This document shows, piece after piece, positions 48,173 to 59,492 of a stretch of 64,000 bases of DNA. The position numbers and the translations under genes were made by a program. The DNA is from Nilaparvata lugens. Taxonomy: Eukaryota; Arthropoda; Insecta; Hemiptera; Delphacidae. Position 1 is the stretch's first letter; each line of letters begins with the position of its first letter. Under the pieces are notes generated by a model, which did not search any database, had not been told where the DNA came from, and saw only the letters and a program-made list of their open reading frames with translations. The DNA lies in NCBI RefSeq assembly GCF_014356525.2, contig NC_052507.1, positions 62,746,295-62,810,294 on the forward strand, in the 5' to 3' direction.

Positions 48173-48715
48173 TTTATGAGTATTTTTTAAATTATTTAAA
48201 AATCATCTAATAAAGATTCAAACAATGAAAGATTCCTAATCAATTATTATAATTTATGAGTTTTTTATTTATTGAAAATCAGTCAATAAAGATTCAATGA
48301 AAGATTCCTAATCAATTATTATAATTTATGAGTTTTTTTTTATTTATTGAAAATCAGTCAATAAAGATTCAAACAATGAAAAAGATTCCAAATCAATTAT
48401 TATAATTTATGAGTTTTTTATTTATTAAAAATCAGTCAATAATGATATTCCCAAACAATGTAATATTCCTAATCAAATGTTATTTATGAGTTTTTTTTCA
48501 ATTATTAAAAATCAGTCAATAAAGATATTCCCAGACAATTTAAGATTATTCCTAATCAAATATTATTTGATGAGTATTTTTTTTAATTATGAAAATTCAG
48601 TCAAAACAATGTAAGATTCCTTGTCAATTATTATTTATGATTATTTTTTTAATTATAAAAATCAGTCAATAAATATATTCCCAAACAATGTAAGTTTCCT
48701 TGCCAATGATGAATA
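48173..48715 (+). repeat. AT-rich tandem array in the XPO7 3' region with AATAAA-type signals
   Basis: TTTATGAG-type unit starts at 48173, 48253, 48326, 48406, 48483, 48566 and 48634 (spacings 80, 73, 80, 77, 83, 68). Several units carry CAATAAAGAT or TAATAAAGATTC, i.e. an AATAAA poly(A)-signal sequence, and the array ends near GATGAATAAAATTG. It is likely within or at the end of the XPO7 3' untranslated region; the actual cleavage site cannot be fixed from sequence alone. Confidence 0.7.
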
Positions 48716-49957
48716 AAATTGAAATTTTATTTATAAAGAAAAAGAAAACTCCCGCCTACTGTATTTCAAAATCACTGTTATAAAACGATCATTCTTAAGT
48801 GAATGTTGATAATTTTATTCAGTTTTAGAATTTCATGTCGTTTTGTGGAGGCATACACATCTGATAATTGAAAAATAAGATGAACACATTCCTGTTATGA
48901 TATAAAACCAGTTTGGAATTTCAATTGTCAACCAATTTAGTGGTTCAAATATGTTTTGTTATGCTTGTTGAAGAGTATTTTTATTTGTATCATTATACTC
49001 ACAGTAGTCATGTTTTTGTGTAGAAATATTTTTATTTGTATTGGAAAATATCTATAATTAATGAATCTTTTATCAAGCACATTCAGTTCTTTACTTACAA
49101 AAACCTACGATCAATTCTATCTAGAAAACCTCAATGCAAAAGTTTAAGAGGTTGATAAAATATCAGGATCCCATATATTCTGTATATAGGAGGTCCTGGT
49201 TTCATTAAGAATTTGATGAATGTTATGAATTGAAATTGATATGTTTCATTGATTTTTCTATTTTTTTGTGATGGTCTATATTTCATTATTTATTAGGACT
49301 TTCAGTTGTGTAGTATATTAATTTAAATTGAATGTATTATCATGTCTTATTATTTAAAATGAAAGACTGAATGAAATAAGAGACCACGCATTGTGCTTGT
49401 AATCCAAAGAACTGTTGTGAGGTTTTGTTTTCCAATTTAATTAATTTGAATATTTCACAGACTGCAAACATGTGTCTTGTACTGCAGGTTAACCAGAATG
49501 AAACTGGTTCATTAATGAAGTTTTGTACGATATTTGCAGTACCATGTTTTGAAACGTACATCTATCAATCTAATGCAGATTATATGTTGTAGAAGTGTAA
49601 TAGCAATTTAAATTATTGCATTCAACCAAAATTTATGTTTTGGTTTCAGCCATTTGATTTAATTTTGACAAAGAGATTATGTCAGTCTGTAAAATGAATT
49701 TTTAAATAAAAGCTTCATGCAACAAGAGCAATAAAAACGAATTTCATTATCACCTTTTCATTTAATGATATACAACACATAATTTATTAAAATTTATTGA
49801 TTCAAGATACACAATTATTATTCATTGAAATAATTGGGGAAAGGACGACAGGCACTGTCTCCCCTGAATTTTGATTCATATACTGGTCCAGAAAGAAGTT
49901 TTAATAAGTGATTTATGTGAGTTGTGTAGTGTATTAATTTAAATTGTATTGAATGAA
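48716..49957. other. AT-rich region downstream of XPO7, no gene seen
   Basis: Could hold the remainder of the XPO7 3' untranslated region. Only a short minus-strand ORF without recognisable content (49340) and a repeat fragment (GGAGGTCCTGG near 49190) are seen. At 49833 a GGGGAAAGGACGACAGGCAC block is shared with 14828 and 29050. Confidence 0.5.
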
Positions 49958-50139
49958 AAACACTAAGAAATTGTCAAAAAACCACAGATTTATTGATACT
50001 TAGGAAGACCGGTTTCGGTTATTACACCATTGTCAATCTTATCAGAGAGCACTTATCAGAGATTGACTATGGTGTAATAACCGAAACCGGTCTTTCTAAG
50101 TATCAATAAATCTGTGGTTTTTTGACAATTTCTCAGTCT
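49958..50139. repeat. Hairpin MITE (ACCGGTTTCGGTTATTACAC), second copy
   Basis: Arms ACTAAGAAATTGTCAAAAAA and TTTTTTGACAATTTCTCAGT, with GACCGGTTTCGGTTATTACA and its inverse, as at 31525-31722. Confidence 0.88.
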
Positions 50140-50846
50140 TTTTAATTTAATATGAATAATTACCACAATATCAACTTCTCAACTACACAAAAACTTAAAT
50201 TGTATTATTTATCATGTTTTATTATTTAAAATGAAAGAATGTTGGCACTTTCCATTAATAAGAGAAAAACCTTTTCAAGTTTTTTTTAGGCGACAACCGC
50301 GGAGAGCTTCCTGCCTTGCCGACCCTGAAAAACGCTTAACGTGATCTCGCCCTTATTTTATGTTTATGATAAATTCGTCAATATTTTGGATATAGAAAAT
50401 TATTTCAGATTTCTAACAAAATGCATCATTTTTCGACTAGGTATATCAAAAAATTGTTTCTTCAGAATTCATCAATGAATCCTGCTCATTACTTCAATGA
50501 AGTACAAATGCTACAGTATAAGAATTGCATTGAATAAAATGATTCAAATATTATATATAATAATATTCTATATTATCTAATATTATTAATAATAGTGACG
50601 AGTGGAGGCAAGTGACGGAGGAAGCCAAGGTTCACCCAGGGCTGTAGTGCTAAGAAACAACAACAACAATAATACTATTCTATCATTATATAGGGAAATA
50701 AACTGATACTGACTTGAAAAATAGTGTTTTCAGATAATTTGGGGAGAATATCTGAGGTTCAAATGAGATTTTTCCTTTCAATTTATTTCCATTCACACAG
50801 AAACACCTTTACTTTACTTTTCTTCTTACCACCTATATCATTTTGA

Positions 50847-50914
50847 GATCAGGGGCACGTCAGGTAAGGTAGGAGGGTGAGGTCAGGGGCACGTCAGGTA
50901 AGGTAGGAGGGTGA
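50847..50914. repeat. 34-bp direct tandem duplication
   Basis: GGGGCACGTCAGGTAAGGTA followed by GGAGGGTGA is present twice with 34-bp spacing, with a third partial start at 50915. Each unit holds CAGGTAAGG, a strong splice-donor-like sequence, but no exon is evident. Confidence 0.85.
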
Positions 50915-51476
50915 GGTCAGGGTATCAGCGGAAGATCCGTTGATTGCTTAGCTCCATGAATTCTTGTACTGAATACAGAGGGTTCTCAGTCAGATACTTT
51001 TTGAGAGCCGTTGTGGATGTAGGCTATATTAATTTTCTAACGTTTATTTTTTAAAACAGGGTAGGTCTATTGCATAAGTACGGTATAGGAGACCATTATC
51101 ATTATGATTTCTTTCAAGTGAGTATTACTGTCATGAAATGAATGAAAAATTTTATTTGTTCAAATTCTTCTGAATATGAAGTAGCCCAACCATTTACTAC
51201 TGCATCGACAACAGGGTAAAAATCTAGATGAAACTTTGATGGAGCTTTATTATATTTATCTATGCTGCTGATACAGCAGTGACAGCACAGGGTCAAACAT
51301 TCGAGGAAGTGGAGTGGAAGCTCACAAGTACTCTGGAAGAGCTTTCCAGATATTATGAAAGTAACCACCTCAAACCCAACCCAAGTAAAACTCAGGTCTG
51401 TGTTTTTCATTTGAAGCACAGAGAAGCTGGTAGAGAGCTGAATGTCGATTGGAGGGGAGAGCAACTACAACATCAT

Positions 51477-52925
51477 GCAACACATTTTATATAAATGTGA
51501 CAATTTTGGAGTTCCGCAGGGAAGCATTTCAGGTCCCATTTTGTACAATATTTATGTAAATTCAATTTCCAAAGTAATCAGACATGGAGAAGTATTAATG
51601 TATGCTGACGATACGGCTCTGATCATTGGACATAAGAATTTAAAAGTGGCTGAACAATTAATACAGTTTGATTACAACAGAATTCTGAAATGGTCCCATG
51701 ACAGAAATCTCATAATCAACAGGAAAAAACTGTACTAATGCACTTTAAATCTCCACATCTGAGATGCAACGTAAATCCAACTGTATTAAGCCACGATTGT
51801 CATTGCCTCCATGCAAATGCTTCTCAGATCTATACTTGTCCGTCTCTTACTTTAGTAAATAGTACCCGTTACCTTGGCATTGTAATTGATAGCAGCCTGA
51901 GATGGTGTCCTCACATAGACTACATTTCAAAAAAACTTCAAGCGCTTAACACTAAAGTCTTTTATTTGCATAAAAATATCACCCCTGACTGCCTATATCT
52001 GATTTATAAGTCCTTGATGGAACCAATAATTAGATATGGCATTGAATCATGGGGAAGTGCAGCCGATTATCTTTTATCTAGAGTTGAACGAATACAATCA
52101 AGAACATTAAAATGTATAACTACCAGAATTCCTTATGTTAACAATATTGATCCATATACAACCCACGTAGCTTACAAATATTCTATCATACCTTATCGCC
52201 CAAACATTTCTATCTTTTCAAAATTGTAATACTCCACAAAGAAAATTTATACTATAGACTCCTTACTCCTCCCTCACCCTACAATTTAAGATCTCCGTCA
52301 ATATATGTAGTACCCAGATTCAATAATATTTATGGTAGAAGATCCCTACATTATGTAATTCCCTACTTATTTAACAGACTACCTCCAAATATTCGTGATT
52401 ACTCTAAGAAGGATGTAATGTATCTCAATAATAACAGCACAATCAATTTATAAAATTAATAATATTACAAACGTACTCATAATTTAAGGAACGTCAAGTT
52501 AAAAAAACGACAGCATATGCTTACATTATTAGAATTTTTCAATTTTTGCTGGCTGAAGTTTTGAAATTTTCCTTTTATTGTCACTGCCGCCTGCCTCAAC
52601 GATAAAAATGTACTATTACTTTGTAAAACAATTTTTCCCTTATTATTTCATTCCTTTCTAATTAATTTTCATTTTTCCCTTTTTTCATTACTGTAATTCT
52701 GTATCAAAATCTGATGTATATTTCTTATTTTATTTTTGCATTTTGTATCAGTTTTCTTTCATTTTTTACTTAAAATCTTTGAAGTGTAATATTTATTTTG
52801 TCTAAGTTTATTTTTTATCTTTTGTAACTCATTTTCTTCCTGTAACTGGGCACCCGCCGAAAAACCTTTGGGGTTTGGCAGGACCCTCAACTGTTTGTTT
52901 TGTGAATAAAACTTTGATTTGATTT
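51477..52925 (+). pseudogene. LINE-B: RT and C-terminal region, nested in LINE-A
   Basis: Starts inside the RT domain: FGVPQGSISGPILYNIYVNS, MYADDTALIIG; then TRYLGIVIDSSLRWCPHIDY, RYGIESWGSAADYLL. A stop or frameshift near 51736 and one near 52180 break it; the last part (YNLRSPSIYVVPRFNNIYG, FNRLPPNIRDYSKK) is in another frame up to about 52450. It ends in TTTGATTTGATTTG and has ACAC on both sides as a candidate target duplication. Confidence 0.82.
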
Positions 52926-53174
52926 GACACCAAAATATCTGGGTGTAGCCTTGGCCTGCACCAGCATTAAGGCTAAGGTTCATACAAGGAACAATATTAT
53001 TAGGAAGTTGACCAATTCCAAATGGGGAGCTCAACCAGCCACACTAAGAACATCGGCAATTGGTCAGTGTCTGTCAGCAGCAGAATATACAGCACCTGTT
53101 TGGAGCTCCTCAGTGCATGCTAAACAAGTGGATACGGCAGTAAATGAAACAATGAGGGTAATAGCAGGATGTCT

Positions 53175-55556
53175 AAAGGTGAGTACAGACTTTCGCGCTG
53201 CTCCGCAACCGAACGTCACTCCAGCAGAGCGATTGATGATCGACCGGGGAGCAACAGTGGTTCGACCGGGGAACGCGAGAAGACCTAACATCTTCCCAAT
53301 CCCATATCCCAATATAAACCTGTTACAAGAACTCTACACTCCATCTACTTTCACCCAGTAACTGAAGATGAGCTTCTTGAAGCTATTAGTAGTTTGCGAA
53401 ATGACAGTGCTCCAGGACTTGATGGAATCAATAATAGAACATTGAAGTCGATAAAAAATGTAATTGTAAAACCATTAATTCACATATTTAATTTAAGTCT
53501 GTCAAAAGGAATTTTTCCAAAAGCTATGAAAGAGACATGTGTTAGACCATTACATAAAGGAGGCGACAAAACAAATGCCACCAATTACAGGCCTATTTCA
53601 CTTATAAGCAATATTTCTAAGATTTTGGAAAAACTGGTAAAGAAACGTCTTGTGAATTACATGGAAAAAAACAACTTACTATCTAGGAATCAATTTGGTT
53701 TTCGTGAGGGGAGGAGTACAGAAGATGCGGTATTAGAATTGTCAAATTTTGTCACAGATAAGCTAGAAAATAACAAAAAATGTGCAGCAGTGTTCCTGGA
53801 CCTAGCAAAAGCTTTTGACACTGTTAATCACAGTTTGCTGCTGAAGAAATTAGAAGCCATGGGAATTAGAGGAGTTCCTCTAGCATGGTTTAGATCATAC
53901 CTCTGTGACCGGCGTCAAAAAGTCAAAGTTGAAGAACATCTCAGTTCAGAGGGAACGATGAAGTTTGGGATTCCCCAAGGAACAGTTCTTGGGCCAATTC
54001 TGTATTTGGCATATGCAAATGAGCTATGTTCAATTAAGATAAGAGGAAGAGTAATAGCTTTTGCTGATGATACGTGTATACTATTTGAAGGAAACACCTG
54101 GGAGGAAGTTTTTAATCTGGCACAGGAAGAATTGATCAAAGTCGATAAATGGTTAAGAGAAAATTTGCTTACAGTAAATGCAACAAAAACGAAATTTTTA
54201 GCCTTTTCTCTGACAGAACGGACGAGACCACCGGATTCTTCAATAATCCTGCATCACTGTGGAAGCACCAACAACCCGTGTGATTGCCCTTCAATTCAAC
54301 AAGTCAATGAAATAAAATATTTAGGAACAATAGTGGACAACAAATTCAAATGGGACAAGCACATTAATCTATCAATTACCCGGATCAGGAAGCTTCTCTA
54401 CAAATTCTATCAACTCCGTAAAATCCTCAACTATGAGACATTAAAAACTGTTTATTTTTCTTTAGTGCAATCAATTTTAAGATACGTCATAATTATCTGG
54501 GAGCTACGAATTTTACACATGTTGAACCTCTCTATAAACTTCAAAAACGAATACTAAAATAATAGGCTTCAAGGAGAATCAATTCCCCACGAACATTCTT
54601 TTCAAGGACAGTAAAGTACTGAGTGTAAGACAACTCTACATCCAGGCTATCATCACGCGAATGAGGAGAAACAACGAACACATAAGACTGGCAGATCATA
54701 ACCATCAAACAAGGCAGAGAAACACGTATTCAATAGTACCAAGGATGAACACTACATTTGGGCAAAGAAACTACACATATTTGGGACCAAAAATTTATAA
54801 TTCAATACCAAGTTACATTAGGGAAGAATTCAATAGACACAGGTTCAAGAAAAGTTTATTTTCCTGGTTGGTTGATATTGGAGTGGAAAATTGTGAAAAT
54901 TTAGTTAGACTGTAAATATTGAAACTATTTATTCTTCATTCCACTCTTTACTGTTTTTCATTTTTCTAAAAATAACCTTTCTTATTATTATCCTTAATAG
55001 AACATTAATATTTATTTACTAATTCCATAATTTTGTTTGTTTGTATTATACATTTTTACTAATTTTATTATAAAAAACTTTAATCCCATATCAGTGAATG
55101 AAGTTTGTAAATAGTAATTATTACACGCAATAAGCAACTAATTACTTATACCCCAACACATATAATATATAGTGGGGTGTATATTTATTCATTGAAATTA
55201 TCATTTATTCATTGTTGAAACACCGCTGATTTATGTAGTTATATTACAATACTATATTATCAATATTCTAATGTTGCATTCAATCTTCATTGTAATTAAT
55301 AAGTTTTCATAATATGTGAAATTTGCTGCATAATTGGCTGTTGTACTGTAATTTATTGTAGATTCGTGTATGAACCAGAATGTATTGTGACTTACTTGAA
55401 TAAATAAATAAATTTGAAAATTTGAAAATTTGAAAATTCCGTAACGTTCATGATGGGTGCGTGGGCGGAGCGACTGTGGTTTGATGGAGGAACTCCATGA
55501 GGGCGGAGCGTGCTCGGTGCGGGTTGGAAGCGCGTATATGTGTACGCAGCTTAAGA
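53175..55556. repeat. GC-rich inverted-repeat MITE interrupted by LINE-C
   Basis: Left half 53175-53285 (AAGGTGAGTACAGACTTTCG, CGACCGGGGAGCAACAG) and right half 55441-55556 (GGGCGGAGCGTGCTCGG, GCGCGTATATGTGTACGCAG) are rough inverses at their ends. They interrupt LINE-A between AGCLK and PTPAH. Confidence 0.65.
53286..55440 (+). pseudogene. LINE-C: near-complete RT domain, one frameshift
   Basis: The frame runs from about 53290 to 54505 with motifs NDSAPGLDGINN, YRPISLISNISKILEKLV, FGFREGRSTEDAV, CAAVFLDLAKAFDTVNH, GIPQGTVLGPILYL and the catalytic AFADDT. A single-base loss near 54498 shifts the frame, and the C-terminus continues (LQKRILKIIGFKENQFPTN, YLGPKIYNSIPSYIR) to 54915. The 3' region ends AAATAAATAAATTTGAAAAT. 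It is the best-preserved RT in the window, but lacks an endonuclease and is 5'-truncated. Confidence 0.87.
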
Positions 55557-56161
55557 CCGACACCAGCGCACAGGTTGTACCCTCTTGCGGGAGTAGCACC
55601 ACCCAATATCAGAAGAAAGGTTGCTACAGAAATTGATAGACTAAACAGGCAAGAGAACCATGCCATCCACTATTTGGGCATCAACCTGCAGTTGGGCGGT
55701 TGAAATCAAGGAGAAGTTTCTTGGCAACATCCCATGTCCTGCAGGGCTCTTCTGAAGAAAATCGTGTGGAGCAGTGGATGGATAGCCATTTCGGGAAGAA
55801 TTGCCTCCTGGTCATGATTTTGGCAACCGTTTAAGGGAGGGAGTGTCCAAATGCAAAACAAACCTGCAAAAATGGGGTTTATTGCCAGCTCATGATGACA
55901 TCTTCTGCGAGTGTGGAGCAATTGAGGAGCAGGAGCACTTGCTTGTCCAATGTAGCCCTCAGCTTGATGTCCAATGTAGAAAGGAGGCAAATCTCTTTGA
56001 AGCAAATGACAAAACCCAATCGGTTTTGATGTAATTATAGATAATATTTGATCCAATGTTTATATATATTTTTAATTATTATTGTTTTTGACGTGATAAC
56101 GTCTTATAAATTGGTTTGCCGGGAGACACTTCAAGAAACTGCATTACGTTCCCACGTTATG

Positions 56162-56458
56162 CGCTCACAATGAGAGCGAGTGAGAGCGTTCGTTTCGGTT
56201 CACGGTCGTCTGGAAAGAGCACGAATAGGAGCAGTGGCAAGCAACGCTGCAGCAAGGCCAGCAACCCGAAAGCATTCACCTGGTGAGAAGGTGAAACGGA
56301 GCAGTCAACCTGCGCAGGCGCCGCAAGCAATCTCCTGCGACTGCGCCGCTACTTCAAAATGTCAAGTCAATGGTTGTCTCTCTCGCTCTTAGGCGGGCGC
56401 GGGCTAACCATGCCCGAGTGGAAGGGACGCGTGCCTCTCACTCACTATCATTGTGAGT
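56162..56458. repeat. GC-rich inverted-repeat element
   Basis: Ends CTCACAATGAGAGCGAGTGA and TCACTCACTATCATTGTGAG are imperfect inverses. The 300-bp interior is strikingly GC- and CpG-rich (TGCGCAGGCGCCGC, TAGGCGGGCGCGGGC) in an AT-rich neighbourhood. Alternative reading: a CpG-rich promoter. Confidence 0.55.
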
Positions 56459-57170
56459 TATTATTTCATCCTTCTTCCTACTATACGAATGAATATTCAC
56501 ATTAAAATTATTTTACCACTCAAAGTCGTTGTCACGTAAAACTTTCGCCCGTATACTTTACAGGCAACCATGCAATTTTTTGTTTTTTTTTTTCACATGG
56601 AACCAGAGTATCTAATGATTGCTTGTTTAGACACGGAAAGTAAGTATTATATTATTATTATTATCTTTCCAGCCCGGAATTCGGGCTGGTTTTATTTCAT
56701 TAAATTATTCCATATTCATTAGCAATAACAGCAAGGCAAGTTCATGTTACAATGTGGTCTCGTTTACGTTTAGCCTACTTCTGCAGAGAGGAGTTATTAA
56801 ATATTATTGAATTATAGTAGGATTATAAAATCTACTGTTCTTCCCGGTGCTTTCTATCCCATTTTCATATTTGTACACCAACCCGTTTTTTTTTTTTAAA
56901 TCCCAAATTGTGTCCGGATTCACCCCATGGGTTGGGGTGAAGTCGGACACAGGTTGTTTTGCATTTATTTCCGAATTCTGATGACACTAGGGGCTATTTC
57001 GGACACATATTTTCGTTTTAAAAAAAACAGAAAACCCTTTAAAAATAATTAGAAGCATTTATCCATAAAATTCACTATTGAAATTTACTATAATGCAAAA
57101 TCAATAATGCAAAAAATCAAAAATACAATCAGATAATATGAAGGAATGAATTGAACACAATCAGATAATA

Positions 57171-58938
57171 TTAGTATACATTCTTAATATTTACAAAGTC
57201 TTCTAGTCCAGGGAACATGAACTTTTCTCTACGCAGTTTTTTGGGTTTCAGTTTTGTTATGATTGATCCCAGTGACACAGTTTCAATGTCTGGGATATCA
57301 GGAAAACTGAAAGTAATCTCCTTTTTTCCATCCTTCTTTCTTAAAAATCGAATTTCATATTCGGTGTTCTCTGTATCAAGGATGTTTTCGATTCTTCCAA
57401 CATAAACTTTGTCCCGGTTATCTTCTTGTGTCACGAATTTAACAAGGACGAAGTCACCTTCAGCCTTGTGCTCATCAGGGATGTCGACCAGCTCTTCATG
57501 GGAGGTGCCAGCATCACTTTCTTCAGACTCAGATGCAAAGATTCCTTCCTCTTCAGCCATAACAGTTTGCAGGACGTTATTGTCGGTGTCATTATTCAAA
57601 CATGTTGTTGTGATGCTCTGCCCTGGATGGACAGTCACGCGTTTCCCACGACTTTTAGGAGTGTCACCTTTTCGTGTCTCCTCCAACTTTTCTCTTAGAG
57701 CATCGCACCAATTTGGTGAAGTATCATCTGCTTGCTTAGGTAGCTTCTTGAGCACCTCCTCTTTGTCTAATGGGATTAGACCAGTAGCCCTAAATCCAGC
57801 AATGATGTTCGCTCGAAGTTTGTCCCCCATGGATTCTATAGCTTCACGCAAAAGTCTGGGGAACACAGATTTTTGCACAGCACCTCTGTTCCTCTTCTTC
57901 CACTCTCCTAATGTGCTACGCCAGGCAGCTTTCATGCTTCTGAAAACTGCAACATCCAACGGCTGGAATAAGTGGGTAGAATTTGGTGGAAAGAAAACAA
58001 AATCAATGCCATTCAGCTTACACAGTCTTATAACCTCAGCTGAGAAGTGACTGGCTAGGTTGTCACCAATCAACAACTTTCTCCCCACTTTGTCACGAAA
58101 ATAGACGAGGGCCACCGTGATGAACCATTCCTCGAACAGGCGCATGTCAAACCACCCACTCTTGCTACATCCATATCTCATTCCTGGGAGACCACCCTCT
58201 ATCCAGGTGGGGTACAAAAATTGAGATTTGTACACAGTGAATGGTGGCAGTAGATCACCCCTCCCATTTACTGCCATCATAACACTAGTGGAGCTTTTAG
58301 AGTGGTCCATTATTCTTTCTGGACGGCGGCAGCCTCGACGCACAATTACTTTTTTGGATCCGGGGTCATCGGAAAAATTTGTTTCATCGAAGTTCACCCA
58401 ATTTTCAGGTGGAATTGCAGCACTTCCTTCAGGCTCAAGAGTTTTGTCTAAGTGTTCAAAATAGCTTTTTACTGCCTCAGCATCAACTGCTGCTCTGCAC
58501 CTCTTGATGTTCTCCGCGAACCTATTGGTCAGTTGGGGGTGTCTTTTTAAAAAATTCCAAGTCCAATCCTCTCCAGGCCTATTGTCTTTGAAACGCTTCA
58601 CTACCCTACCCTCCCGGTTCAGAAAAGACTGCACAACATCTTTCACGTCTGCAGCGTGTAGTGGGTAACCCCACTCTGCACATACAAGGAGTCCATCCAT
58701 CAAACATTGTTCATCATTGTTTGACAAAACAGGTTGTCCCCCCGGTTTACGATGCATTGTCCTGAACGGCTTCTTTTCAGATAATCTGATAGCGTAGACC
58801 TTGGGACCCCATGTTTCTCTGCAGCTTTACGTATCGTTAGTAATCCAGTCTTCACCTCTCTTACAGCTTTTAGAAGTGATTCTTCACTATATTCTTGTGG
58901 CCAGTTGGCCCAAGGACTGGCTTATATTTCCTTGTCAT
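57171..58938 (-). pseudogene. Pogo/Tigger-type DDE transposase, 528-codon ORF with frameshifted N-terminus
   Basis: The open frame 58757-57171 (528 codons) has a CENP-B/Tc5-type DNA-binding region (about residues 30-95) and a DDE superfamily domain with NFDET (D124), LLIGDN (D232) and THLFQPLD (D268), i.e. DD35D spacing. An acidic region and a basic C-terminal domain follow. Upstream of its first ATG, a psq-type helix-turn-helix (RKAAEKHGVPRSTLSDYLKR) is readable in another frame, and the natural start MTRKY (58938) is in a third. Two small indels therefore break the N-terminus. The catalytic core looks intact. No introns are evident. Confidence 0.85.
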
Positions 58939-58983
58939 GTTGAAAACCCTTAAAAAAAAAGAATTTTGTCAATGCCTGAACTA

Positions 58984-59460
58984 CACAATATTGACATGTT
59001 GTACTCCATAAAAAATATTTTTGCCCCCCCCCATTTTAAAAAAGTAGGTCACGGTACGCCTCCGTACCACTAAGCTAATAATAATGAAACATTACACTGT
59101 AACTCATTTTATCTAAACATAAAATAATGAAAAAGTTCACAATATTGGCATGTTGTACCCCCTTCAAGAAAAAGTTATTCTACTCCCCCCCTCCCAACAA
59201 TAAAAGTTGATCACAGTACACCTCTGTACCGACATGCATAGAATAGGTAATAAAAATGTAGGTACACAATAATGCATTAGCTAAACATAAAATAATGAAA
59301 AACTACACAATATTGGCATGTTGTACACCCCTTCACTCATAAAACATTTTGCCCCCCCCCCAAAAAAAAAGTTTGTCACGATACCGTATCTGTACCGCAA
59401 TGCATAGAATAATGAAAAATTACGTTTGTTTTGACATTTAAACTTTAAACACCATTTTAC
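58984..59460. repeat. Diverged tandem repeat in the pogo element, three units
   Basis: CACAATATTG(A/G)CATGTTGTA starts at 58984, 59138 and 59306 (spacings 154 and 168). Each unit has a CCCCCC run and a partly palindromic block such as CGGTACGCCTCCGTACC. This lies between the transposase start and the right terminal repeat, where a transposase-binding or promoter region is expected. Confidence 0.8.
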
Positions 59461-59492
59461 AACCATTCTTGGCATGTCCGAATTCGCCCCTG

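Larger units (their letters stand above)
51250..56090 (+). pseudogene. LINE-A, split by LINE-B and by a MITE that itself holds LINE-C
   Basis: Pieces of one ORF2 are at 51260-51476 (ADTAVTAQGQTFEEVEWKLT, HLKPNPSKTQVCVFHLKHRE), 52926-53174 (TPKYLGVALACTSIKAKVHT, SAAEYTAPVWSSSVHAKQVD) and 55556-56034 (PTPAHRLYPLAGVAPPNIRR, then CECGAIEEQEHLLVQC, a Cys/His knuckle region). The catalytic YADD is altered to YAAD. Frameshifts occur in the last piece. The 51476/52926 junction restores HHATPKYLG. Confidence 0.82.
56932..59492 (-). mobile_element. Pogo/Tigger-type transposon
   Basis: The ends GGGGTGAAGTCGGACAC (left) and TGTCCGAATTCGCCCC (right) are imperfect inverted repeats, both bearing GTCCGA/TCGGAC. 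Exact termini and the expected TA duplication are not certain. It contains the transposase gene 57171-58938 and, between its 5' end and the right terminus, a diverged tandem repeat (58984-59460). Confidence 0.75.

Noticed and set aside
55252..55602. 116-codon minus-strand ORF
   Set aside because: Spans the LINE-C 3' tail and the GC-rich MITE arm, two unrelated pieces, with no homologous content.
57409..58050. 213-codon plus-strand ORF
   Set aside because: Antisense shadow of the pogo transposase; no recognisable domain.
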